From an uncultured Allomuricauda sp. (GTDB lineage Bacteria; Bacteroidota; Bacteroidia; Flavobacteriales; Flavobacteriaceae), in assembly GCF_947258355.1 (NCBI RefSeq), contig NZ_CAMYIC010000046.1, positions 1 through 61,732 of the forward strand: a stretch of 61,732 bases of DNA. The letters are read 5' to 3'. Below are positions 35,271 through 43,700 of the stretch, piece by piece. A program made the position numbers and the translations under genes. Numbering within the stretch: position 1 is the stretch's first letter; every line of letters starts with the position of its first letter. The notes beneath the pieces were generated by a model that saw only the letters and a program-made list of their open reading frames with translations, searched no databases and had not been told where the DNA came from.

Positions 35271-35720
35271 TTACTTGCTTTTAATTCTTTCTATCACTGT
35301 TAAAACCCAATGAAAAATCAAAAGCAACAAAGGTAAAATAACCACACCATAGCTATAGCCCCAAAACATTTTCATGGCTAGTTGCCCCCCTTGAAAACCC
35401 GATTTTTCAGAAAATGAAAAAGATAAATTCCCCGCAAGCAAATAACATATTGGAACCCAAAGCACGGCCAGGGTCAATGAAAGTTTAAGTGTCCGAGATA
35501 GGAATTTGTATGTTTTGTTGGGATTCCTAAATCGCTCCACACCAAAATAAATGGCCAAAGGTAGGGACATGATTCCCAGCCAAGTCAATGGTGTACCCAT
35601 TGGAATTGTACTTCCATTATATAAGGGTTCCGTTAAAACAAAGGAACCTGTTAGCAATAGTATGGTAACCGTGATAAAAATGATTAGCGAAGCAAAAAAA
35701 TAAAATCTTGTCTTGGTCAT
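35271..35720 (-). CDS. Four-helix membrane protein, unknown
   Basis: A 149-residue protein with four hydrophobic segments (about 7-28, 46-62, 78-98, 113-141). No family is recognised. It lies 42 bases after the TonB receptor gene on the same strand, so it may be cotranscribed with it and be part of the metal response, although nothing in the sequence shows that directly. It contains only two Cys/His residues and no obvious metal motif. Confidence 0.65.
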   Translation of the reverse strand: MTKTRFYFFASLIIFITVTILLLTGSFVLTEPLYNGSTIPMGTPLTWLGIMSLPLAIYFGVERFRNPNKTYKFLSRTLKLSLTLAVLWVPICYLLAGNLSFSFSEKSGFQGGQLAMKMFWGYSYGVVILPLLLLIFHWVLTVIERIKSK

Positions 35721-35762
35721 GGGGTTGGATTATTCACAAACAAGATAACCATTCTTCTTTTC

Positions 35763-38033
35763 TTAAAAAACCGTATACCGTAATCCAAAGAATCCACGTA
35801 TGCCCTGGTTGGGTCCGTACACATACGAAGGGTCGAACGTAAGCGCATAAGGATTGTTCGGTGTGGCCGTTGCGTTGCCATTGTTGTCAATCGTTACTTC
35901 CTGGTCAAAAGGGTCGTTGGCTCGTGCGATAATAAATGGGTTGCCACGGTTCGGTGTCCAATCCAAAAGGTTTTTTATGCCTCCGTATACCTCAAAATTG
36001 TTCAGTCCTTTGTAGGTAAACTGGATATTCTGGATGCTCCAAGTGGGTGAATATTCACTACGAGGGTCTAAATCGCCCAATAGTGGAAGCCTCATCGGAC
36101 CATACAAATTTCCTGTATAATCAGCCGTTAGGTGGAGCGAACGAAAAGTGTATGATAAGTTCCACGTAGCGGTAATGCTTTCGGTAAGGATTTGTTGTTG
36201 GGTAACTCCATTTTCGGCACTGCTCACATCTTGCCAAGTGGCCCCGACCATAATCTTAAAACTGCTCGGGAATGCAATGTCCAAATTGGCGCTTACACCT
36301 TGAGAAACCGATTTCCCATCCAAATTATCATAAATGATCTGATTGGGATTGGTCTCATAGTCGGGCAGTATCACATTGGAAAATCGAGTGTAAAAGGCAG
36401 AAGCATCCAACCCTATAAAGGTGCCATTGTCGCTATAGATTTTCTTTAAATAATTGATGTTGACATTGACAGACCGTTCTGGCTTCAATTCTTCTGTAAT
36501 CACAACATCTCGGGAACCTGTTAGCGCTGCATGATCTTCGGTAAATAAGTTGACTACCCGAAATCCAGTACCTGCGTTCACCCGGAATATGTCGTTGTCG
36601 GAGATCTTCCATTTATAAGCGGCGCGCGGAGTAAGAATGTTACCGTGCCGTTGGTCATAATCGTATCGTAGCCCGGCCAAAAAGGAATGTTTGGTAGCAA
36701 AGTTGTATTCATCCTGCACAAATACGCTTGGAATCCAAATATTGTCGGCCTCGGTGGTTGCAGGTGTGTTGTCGTCGTAATAATTATAACGAACCGCACT
36801 TCCTAACAACAAATCGTGATTTCCTGCAGTTTTGTCCCAGGTCAATTGTGCAAAACCAATGCGTTGGTCTGCCAAATACTCTGTATCGCCATACACTGAG
36901 TTCTGATTGTGGTCGTTATAAGAGAAAGAAAGGAGAAATTTTTCCTCAAAGGGCAACTGATATTTTCCAAGTAACTCCCATCGTCGGGTATAGATGCTTT
37001 CCCCATAGATTTCATCACCGCCACGGAATTCCGGAGTCCATTGCATTTCACCGCCCCATCGATCTTCGTAAAAAAAGCGCCCTGCCAAGGAAAACAATCG
37101 GTTATCTTCACGTTCAAAATCCCATTTTTGAAATAGGGAAATGCGGTCCTGAAGGGTCAGATCGGTAAAATTATCGCCATTATTGTCCACGGGAACATCA
37201 TAATTGAAGTAGTTAAGGCCCAAAAGCAGGTTTGTTTTATCGCTTACAGCTACTTTACTACCTACATCCAAATTGTACTCGCCCCAACCTGTGGCAAAAC
37301 CATCCGCAAAAAATTCGGGCGCACTCAACGCATTTTTTGTAATGATATTGATGAGTCCGCCGACCGCTTCGCTACCATAAAGCGAAGAAGCCGGGCCTTT
37401 TACGATTTCAATCTGCTCGATCAAGGAATTTGGAATGCCAGTAAGGCCGTACACCGTACCCAAACCACTTACAATGGGCATCCCGTCGATAAGTACCAAG
37501 GTGTAGGGACCCTCCAGTCCGTTAATGTGTATATCTCCCGTATTGCACACATTACAATTGATCTGCGGGCGAACGCCGTTTACATTCTGCAACGCATCAA
37601 AAACACTGGCTGTAGGATTCTTTTTTAAAAAAGTAGGGGAGTAGACCTCTACCGGAACAGGGCTTTCTAAACGACTTACAGGTTTCAAGGTGCCGGTAAC
37701 CACAGTTTCATCCAAACTTTGTGCAGAAGCTTCCAATTGTATGTTGATGGTTTTATTCGCTCCCGCTCCAAGACTGATTTTGGTCTGATACGGTTGATAC
37801 CCCAATGAAGTCACCAATACCACATAATCTCCTGGCTGAATACCGGTCAACTTAAATACACCATCAATATCGGTAGCAGTTCCCATATCCGTTCCTTTCA
37901 ATAACACATTTGCTAGGGGTAAGGACTGACCGTTATCGGTCACCTTGCCGTTCAAAGATGCATTCTGGGCAAAACAAAAACTGCTTACCAAGGCTAGCCA
38001 TAAGATTACGAGATATTTGCAAATTGATTTCAA
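35763..38033 (-). CDS. TonB-dependent receptor, probably metal uptake
   Basis: A 756-residue outer-membrane receptor. It has a signal peptide (to ~residue 23), a carboxypeptidase-like regulatory domain (~25-110), a plug domain (~120-235) and a 22-strand barrel ending in aromatic Phe. The plug carries an unusual Cys pair NCNVCNTGD followed by IHINGLEGPYTLVLIDG. It is divergent from a DtxR/MntR-type regulator, and its predicted -7 box lies inside a palindrome likely bound by that regulator. It therefore probably imports a metal (Mn, Zn or Fe) or a metal chelate. The metal cannot be told from sequence. Confidence 0.9.
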   Translation of the reverse strand: MKSICKYLVILWLALVSSFCFAQNASLNGKVTDNGQSLPLANVLLKGTDMGTATDIDGVFKLTGIQPGDYVVLVTSLGYQPYQTKISLGAGANKTINIQLEASAQSLDETVVTGTLKPVSRLESPVPVEVYSPTFLKKNPTASVFDALQNVNGVRPQINCNVCNTGDIHINGLEGPYTLVLIDGMPIVSGLGTVYGLTGIPNSLIEQIEIVKGPASSLYGSEAVGGLINIITKNALSAPEFFADGFATGWGEYNLDVGSKVAVSDKTNLLLGLNYFNYDVPVDNNGDNFTDLTLQDRISLFQKWDFEREDNRLFSLAGRFFYEDRWGGEMQWTPEFRGGDEIYGESIYTRRWELLGKYQLPFEEKFLLSFSYNDHNQNSVYGDTEYLADQRIGFAQLTWDKTAGNHDLLLGSAVRYNYYDDNTPATTEADNIWIPSVFVQDEYNFATKHSFLAGLRYDYDQRHGNILTPRAAYKWKISDNDIFRVNAGTGFRVVNLFTEDHAALTGSRDVVITEELKPERSVNVNINYLKKIYSDNGTFIGLDASAFYTRFSNVILPDYETNPNQIIYDNLDGKSVSQGVSANLDIAFPSSFKIMVGATWQDVSSAENGVTQQQILTESITATWNLSYTFRSLHLTADYTGNLYGPMRLPLLGDLDPRSEYSPTWSIQNIQFTYKGLNNFEVYGGIKNLLDWTPNRGNPFIIARANDPFDQEVTIDNNGNATATPNNPYALTFDPSYVYGPNQGIRGFFGLRYTVF

Positions 38034-38049
38034 TTAATAAAAAATTAAA

Positions 38050-38078
38050 TTTAGACAAAACTAAAAATAGATTTTGTC
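38050..38078. promoter_or_regulatory. Palindromic control region, probable DtxR/MntR operator
   Basis: TTTAG-N6-CTAAA at 38050-38065 is a DtxR-family-like palindrome. A larger inverted repeat GACAAAA (38054-38060) / TTTTGTC (38072-38078) overlaps it, as a second, poorer copy in inverted orientation. A minus-strand TAGTTTTG (38056-38063) within it is a good -7 box for the TonB receptor gene. Confidence 0.6.
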
Positions 38079-38089
38079 AAATAAAAATG

Positions 38090-38097
38090 TATTTTTG
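38090..38097 (+). promoter_or_regulatory. -7 box for the DtxR-type regulator gene
   Basis: TATTTTTG matches TAnnTTTG, 15 bases before the chosen ATG at 38113. The only nearby TTG is 13 bases upstream, shorter than usual. Confidence 0.45.
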
Positions 38098-38112
38098 AAA
38101 AAATGTTTTTTG

Positions 38113-38769
38113 ATGACCCGATCAGAGGAGAATTATTTAAAGACGATTTTTCATTTAGGTGGTGGCGATGCCAAGTCCATTACTACCAACGCCATTGCGG
38201 AGCAGATGGAAACAAAACCATCCTCAGTTACCGATATGGCCAAGAAATTATCGGAAAAAGGATTGGTGGACTATGTGCGTTATCAAGGGGTATCGTTGAC
38301 TGATTCTGGGGTGAAAACAGCTTTGTCCATTATTAGAAAACACCGTTTATGGGAAGTTTTTTTGGTAAAAAAACTTGATTTTACTTGGGATGAGGTGCAT
38401 GAGGTGGCCGAACAATTGGAACACATCAAAAGTGAAAAGCTGATTGATAAGATTGATGAGCTTCTTGACTTTCCCAAATACGACCCGCATGGGGACCCTA
38501 TCCCAACCAAAGATGGAAAGTTTCAGGAGCGTGATGAAAAATTGCTCAGTGAAATTCCCATCAACTCCCAAGGAGTATGTGTAGGGGTCAAAGATTCCTC
38601 AGTACCTTTTTTAAAATTTTTGGATAAGAATAAAATCGCTCTGGGGAACACCATTAAAGTATTGGACAAAGAAGATTTTGACAATTCCCTCCGTATTCAA
38701 ATGGATGGAAAGGAAATGCGAATATCACATCAAATTGCAGCTAACTTATATGTAAAAAAGAACGACTGA
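38113..38769 (+). CDS. DtxR/MntR-family metal-dependent transcriptional regulator
   Basis: A 218-residue repressor. The start is the ATG at 38113 (MTRSEENYLKTIFHL), the family N-terminus; an upstream in-frame start adds 13 unrelated residues and would read through the -7 box. It has a winged helix (ITTNAIAEQMETKPSSVTDMAKKLSEKGLV), a dimerisation domain with WDEVHEVAEQLEHIKSEKLI ... DPHGDPIP, and a C-terminal FeoA-like domain. Residue 7 (aligned to Asp8 of B. subtilis MntR or Met10 of DtxR) is Asn. It overlaps the ZIP gene by one base (TGATG) and faces the TonB receptor. It should repress metal uptake when metal is plentiful. Confidence 0.92.
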   Translation: MTRSEENYLKTIFHLGGGDAKSITTNAIAEQMETKPSSVTDMAKKLSEKGLVDYVRYQGVSLTDSGVKTALSIIRKHRLWEVFLVKKLDFTWDEVHEVAEQLEHIKSEKLIDKIDELLDFPKYDPHGDPIPTKDGKFQERDEKLLSEIPINSQGVCVGVKDSSVPFLKFLDKNKIALGNTIKVLDKEDFDNSLRIQMDGKEMRISHQIAANLYVKKND

Positions 38770-39590
38770 TGGAACAAATAATTCAATATTTTCAAGAAAT
38801 AGACCCCGTATTGGCGGCCTTGTATGCAACGCTCTTTACGTGGGGATTGACCGCCGCAGGGGCAGGCCTGGTGTTTTTGTTCAAAAGTCCGAACAGGGCC
38901 CTGTTGGATGGAATGTTGGGATTCACTGGAGGTGTAATGGTCGCTGCCAGTTTTTGGAGCTTGTTAGCGCCGGGAATTGAAATGAGTCCCGGTGATGGTT
39001 TCGTTAAAGTGATTCCCGCAGCTGTAGGCTTTTTAATGGGTGCTGCCTTTATTTTTGGGTTGGATAAAATTTTGCCCCACTTGCACATCAATTTTAAAAT
39101 GGATGAGGCAGAAGGGGTTAAGACGCCCTGGCACCGCACCACGCTATTGGTTTTGGCCATTACCTTGCACAATATTCCCGAAGGATTGGCTGTAGGTGTT
39201 TTGTTTGGAGGTGTAGCTTCGGGCTTTGAGGGCGCAACAATTGGTGGTGCCGTAGCTTTGGCCTTGGGTATCGGATTGCAAAACTTTCCAGAGGGTTTTG
39301 CCGTTGCTGTACCTATGCGAAGGCATGGTCTAAGCCGAGGAAAAAGTTGGATGTACGGTCAGGCATCTGCTATTGTAGAACCCATAGCTGGTGTATTGGG
39401 GGCTTGGGCCGTATTGACCTTTGAGCCCATATTGCCCTACGCACTTGCATTTGCCGCAGGAGCGATGATCTTTGTGGTGGTGGAAGAAGTGATCCCAGAA
39501 ACGCAGCAAGACAAATACACCGATATAGCGACAATGGGCTTTATCGGTGGATTTATAATTATGATGACCTTGGATGTGGGTCTAGGATAA
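38769..39590 (+). CDS. ZIP-family metal transporter
   Basis: A 273-residue inner-membrane ZIP protein with about eight helices and metal-site motifs HNIPEGLAVGV in TM4, QNFPEGFAVAVPM in TM5 and VVEEVIPE near the end. A His-containing loop (LPHLHINFK) lies in the middle. It imports Zn, Mn or Fe into the cytoplasm. Its start overlaps the regulator's stop (TGATG), so expression is coupled, giving an outer-membrane receptor / inner-membrane importer pair under one regulator. Confidence 0.92.
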   Translation: MEQIIQYFQEIDPVLAALYATLFTWGLTAAGAGLVFLFKSPNRALLDGMLGFTGGVMVAASFWSLLAPGIEMSPGDGFVKVIPAAVGFLMGAAFIFGLDKILPHLHINFKMDEAEGVKTPWHRTTLLVLAITLHNIPEGLAVGVLFGGVASGFEGATIGGAVALALGIGLQNFPEGFAVAVPMRRHGLSRGKSWMYGQASAIVEPIAGVLGAWAVLTFEPILPYALAFAAGAMIFVVVEEVIPETQQDKYTDIATMGFIGGFIIMMTLDVGLG

Positions 39591-39599
39591 ATTGATCAA

Positions 39600-40727
39600 T
39601 TATCCCCCGATCAAATCAAAGACACCCTTGATCAAAAATTGGTCTGTCTCGTTCAGTCCTGTTGATATGATTTCGGTATAGCCATTAAAAGAGCCGCCTT
39701 GCGTTACAGCAACCCTTTCAAAGGTATAACCCTCATCCTTTTTCTCGAGTAATTTAAGCACATAGTGGTTGCCTTCAGACTCAATTACAGCTTCTTCAGG
39801 CAAGGACCATGTTTTGGTGGTATCCGTCATGATCATCGCATCCACGAACATTCCTGGCAAAAAGTTCCCTTCCTCTTCGTTGGCTAAATGTCCATGAACC
39901 TTAATTGTTCGTTTGGCATCGTCAATCGATGCACCCACTAAATGAACTTCGGCGTCAAATATTTCTTCAGAGGCTTCTGGAATTTTAAACTGAATTTTCT
40001 GTCCTTTTTTCACTTTTAAAATGTCTTTTTCAAAGACAGTCAATTCCAAATGAACATGGTCATTGTCAACAATCTCCAAAATTTCGGTGGCAGGCGAAAC
40101 AAAACTTCCCTTGGCCACGTTCATTTTTGTGATGCTTCCGGCAATTGGGGCATAAATCGCAGCTTGCGATGAGATATTTCCCTGTTCTACTTTACTGGGT
40201 GAAATATTCAGCATTTGCAATTGCTCCCTTAAACCCTGATAACGTGCCTTGGCCGTTTCGTAATTGCTTTTGGCTTGAAGAAAGTTCTTTTGAGAGGCTA
40301 TTTTCTCGTCAAAAAGGGTCTGGTTCCTTTCAAATTCTGCTTTTAAATAATCCAACTGATTGAATACCTCAAGATAATCTTGTTGCATTTGCACAAACTC
40401 TTGGTTTTCCAAGACCACTAATAGTTGTCCCTTTTTTACTTGATCACCAATAAGTAGTGATGTCTGTTTTACAAAACCACCCATGAACGCGGTAACGCTG
40501 GCTCTGTTTTCTGGCGGCACATCGATCATTCCAGAGGTCTCCACTATTTTTGGGAATGTCCTTTGCTCCATGGTACCGACCATTAGGTCGTTGGTGTCGA
40601 ATTGATCCTGTGTGACCACGATACCTGTTTCTTCTCCTTGTTCTTCCGAAGCGGTTGCTTCGCTGTTTTTATCGCCACAGCCCATCAACAGAAGGAAAAC
40701 AGTGGCTATTTGAATTATATGTTTCAT
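39600..40727 (-). CDS. CusB/CzcB-type efflux adaptor lipoprotein
   Basis: A 375-residue membrane fusion protein for metal export. The lipobox LMGC gives Cys17. It has an acidic linker, a barrel-sandwich with GGFVKQTSLLIGDQVKKGQLLVVLENQEF and IYAPIAGSITKMNVAKGSFVSPA, a Gln-rich alpha hairpin between them and C-terminal beta domains. It follows the CzcA-TolC fusion gene by 2 bases and converges on the ZIP gene with a 9-base gap. It would link the inner pump to its fused outer-membrane partner. Confidence 0.92.
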   Translation of the reverse strand: MKHIIQIATVFLLLMGCGDKNSEATASEEQGEETGIVVTQDQFDTNDLMVGTMEQRTFPKIVETSGMIDVPPENRASVTAFMGGFVKQTSLLIGDQVKKGQLLVVLENQEFVQMQQDYLEVFNQLDYLKAEFERNQTLFDEKIASQKNFLQAKSNYETAKARYQGLREQLQMLNISPSKVEQGNISSQAAIYAPIAGSITKMNVAKGSFVSPATEILEIVDNDHVHLELTVFEKDILKVKKGQKIQFKIPEASEEIFDAEVHLVGASIDDAKRTIKVHGHLANEEEGNFLPGMFVDAMIMTDTTKTWSLPEEAVIESEGNHYVLKLLEKKDEGYTFERVAVTQGGSFNGYTEIISTGLNETDQFLIKGVFDLIGG

Positions 40728-40729
40728 TT

Positions 40730-43700
40730 TTATAATGTTATTGTCAAGTAATTAATGGCGATTACGGTTTGATTGTATTGGTTGAGCACATCCAAATAAT
40801 TGAGTTGGATGTCGTAGGCGTTTTCCAAACTTTGTATGTACTGGAAAAAGTCGATTTCTCCGTTTTGAAAGTTTCCTGTGGCCGCTCTTAAAATTTGATC
40901 GGATAGCAGGCCACCTTCTTCTTCGTAATAAGAGAGTTCCTTAGCCTGTTGCTCCAATTGCCCCATTAGCGTTTTATAACGCTGGTTCATGGCAACGGTG
41001 ATTTCAGTATTCTCCATTTCTGTGATTTTGGTCTGTATTTTGGACGACTTCACTTTGCTACTATGTCCAAAGAAGAAAATAGGAATACGGACACCCAATT
41101 GAATGCCGTACAACGATGTTCCGAGTCCACTATTGGTCCCTTGAAAATATTCCAAGTTGAGGTCGGGCAACAATCGATTTTCCTCCAAGCTTTTTTGGGC
41201 GTTGCTCAACTCTTGGCGGTTGTCCAAAAAAGAGGTTTCCGTTTGCAACATTCCTTGGGAGTTCAGTACCGTCAACTTTTCTGGTTTTTCATCCACGATT
41301 TGCAGGGTATCCTCACTTTGCACCAAACTCACAATCTGACCGTAAGTGGACAACATTTGTTGCTTTACCTTCGAATAGGTGTTGGTAATCTGGCGTTGCT
41401 TTGCTGTCGCCGTTACCTTTTCCAGATAATTGGTCTCTCCCAGTTCAAAACGTCTGTTGGCAGCATGGGCGAATTTACTGTAAATACTATCGAGTGTACT
41501 GTAAAGCTTTGCTTTTTGATTTAATGTCTGGTATTGATAGTACGCATTGCTCAACGCTTGGTACAATTGCTTCTTCTGTATCTCAAACGATGATTTCTGA
41601 AGCTCATAGTTTGATTTTTGAAGCCTGTTCTTGGCGCCGTACACGGTTGGGAACTCAAATTGCTGTTGCGCCCCAAAAACCTTGAGGGGTTCTCCGTTCA
41701 ATGCCAGGTTGTTCTCGTCGTATTGATAGTAAATATCCGTTTTGTCAAATTCAAATGCAGTTCCTTTAAGGGTTTCTGCCTGGTCTACCATCAACGAACC
41801 AGCTTGGATACCCTTGTTGTTTTCCAAAGAAAGGGCCATCAGATCTTCCAGATTCAATTTTGTTTGTGAAAACCCGGAAAGAGAAACTAATAGCAGCATA
41901 ATTGTCAGTGCGTTCCGTTTTCTCATTCTTCGTTCTTTTATTCTTTTTCTCATGCCACGGAATTTAATGTTGTGGGTATAGGCATATAAAACGGGCAATA
42001 CAACCAAGGTCAGCATGGTCGCCGTTACCAATCCACCGATAACTACGGTAGCAAGGGGTCGTTGTACTTCAGCACCTGCATTGGTAGAAACAGCCATCGG
42101 TAAAAACCCTAAAGCCGCCGCCGAAGCCGTCAACAATACGGCACGTAGCCGGTCCTTGGTTCCCTGTTTGATCAGGTCTTCCATGGAATCAAAGTCTTTT
42201 CCCTTGAGCTCTTTAAAGTGCTCAATCAATACAATTCCGTTTAAAACGGCAATACCAAAAAGCGCGATAAAACCAACTCCAGCAGAAATACTAAAGGGCA
42301 TATCTCTCAACCACAATAAAAGAACACCTCCTACTGCGGAAAGTGGAATAGCAGAGAAAATAAGCAAAGCTTCCTTTACCGAGCCAAAAGCAAAGTAGAG
42401 CATAATAAAGATGAGTAACAATGCAATGGGTACAGCAATCATCAGTCTAGCTTTAGCGTTTTGAAGGTTCTCAAATTGTCCCCCATAGGTAATAATATAA
42501 CCAGGAGGCAATGAGATGTTTTGATCAATCAAGAGCTGCACGTCGTCTACAACGGATTGAAGGTCTCGGTTCCTTACGTTGATACCCACTACAATACGCC
42601 TTTTAGTATCATCCCGAGATATTTTTGCAGCACCTTTTTGGTAGGTAATATCGGCGAGTTCACTCATTGGGATTTTTCCCCCATTGGGGATATCCACATA
42701 AAGGTTTCTGAGGTTTGATATATCCTGACGATTCTCGGAATCCAATCGAACCGCCAAATCAAACTGTCTTTCACCTTCGAACACACTTCCTACGACTTTA
42801 CCTGCAAAACCCATGGAAATCATTTCATTGAGGTCGGCAATATTGAGTCCATGGCGGGCAATTTTGGCACGGTCAAAGGATACGTTCATTTGAGGAAGGC
42901 CTTCCACCTTTTCCACAACAATATCGGACGCCCCTTCCACATCTTGTATGAGGTCTTTGATCTCATTGGCCTTTTTGTTCAACGTTTCCAGGTTCTCCCC
43001 AAATATTTTAATGGCAATGTCTGCTCGTACTCCTGTAATCAATTCATTGAAACGCATTTCAATGGGTTGGGTAAATTCAACCTCCATCCCTGGAATTACG
43101 GTCAAGGCTTCTTTGAACTTGTCGGCCAACTCGTCCTTGGTTTTAGCGGAGACCCATTCATCCTTCGGCTTTAAAGTGATAATTACGTCACTTTCCTCCA
43201 TGGACATGGGGTCCGTGGGCACTTCAGCAGCTCCAATACGGCTCACGACTTGTTTTACCTCTGGGAACTGGTCTATTAGTATCTGTTCAATTTTTGTGGT
43301 CGTTTCAACGGTTTTAGCCAACGATGTTCCAGTTTTAAGCACGGGCTGAATCACAAAATCCCCCTCGTCCAAGGTCGGTACAAATTCGCCTCCCATGGAA
43401 GAGAACAATAAGATTGCCCCTAGCAGCAGTGCTGCTGCTAAGGAAAGCACCAATTTTTTGCTTTTCATGGCCCATGTGATTACGGGTTCATATTGCTTAT
43501 TGATCCAGTTGACCAGGCGAACGGATATATTTTTGGAAGATTCCTTTGCTGGTTTTAAGAATAGGGCGGAAGCTACTGGCACATAGGTAAAGCAAAACAA
43601 AACAGCTCCCAATAAGGCAAAACTAAATGTCAATGCCATGGGCTTGAACATTTTACCCTCTACACCGCTCAGCGATAGTATAGGAATAAATACAATTAAA

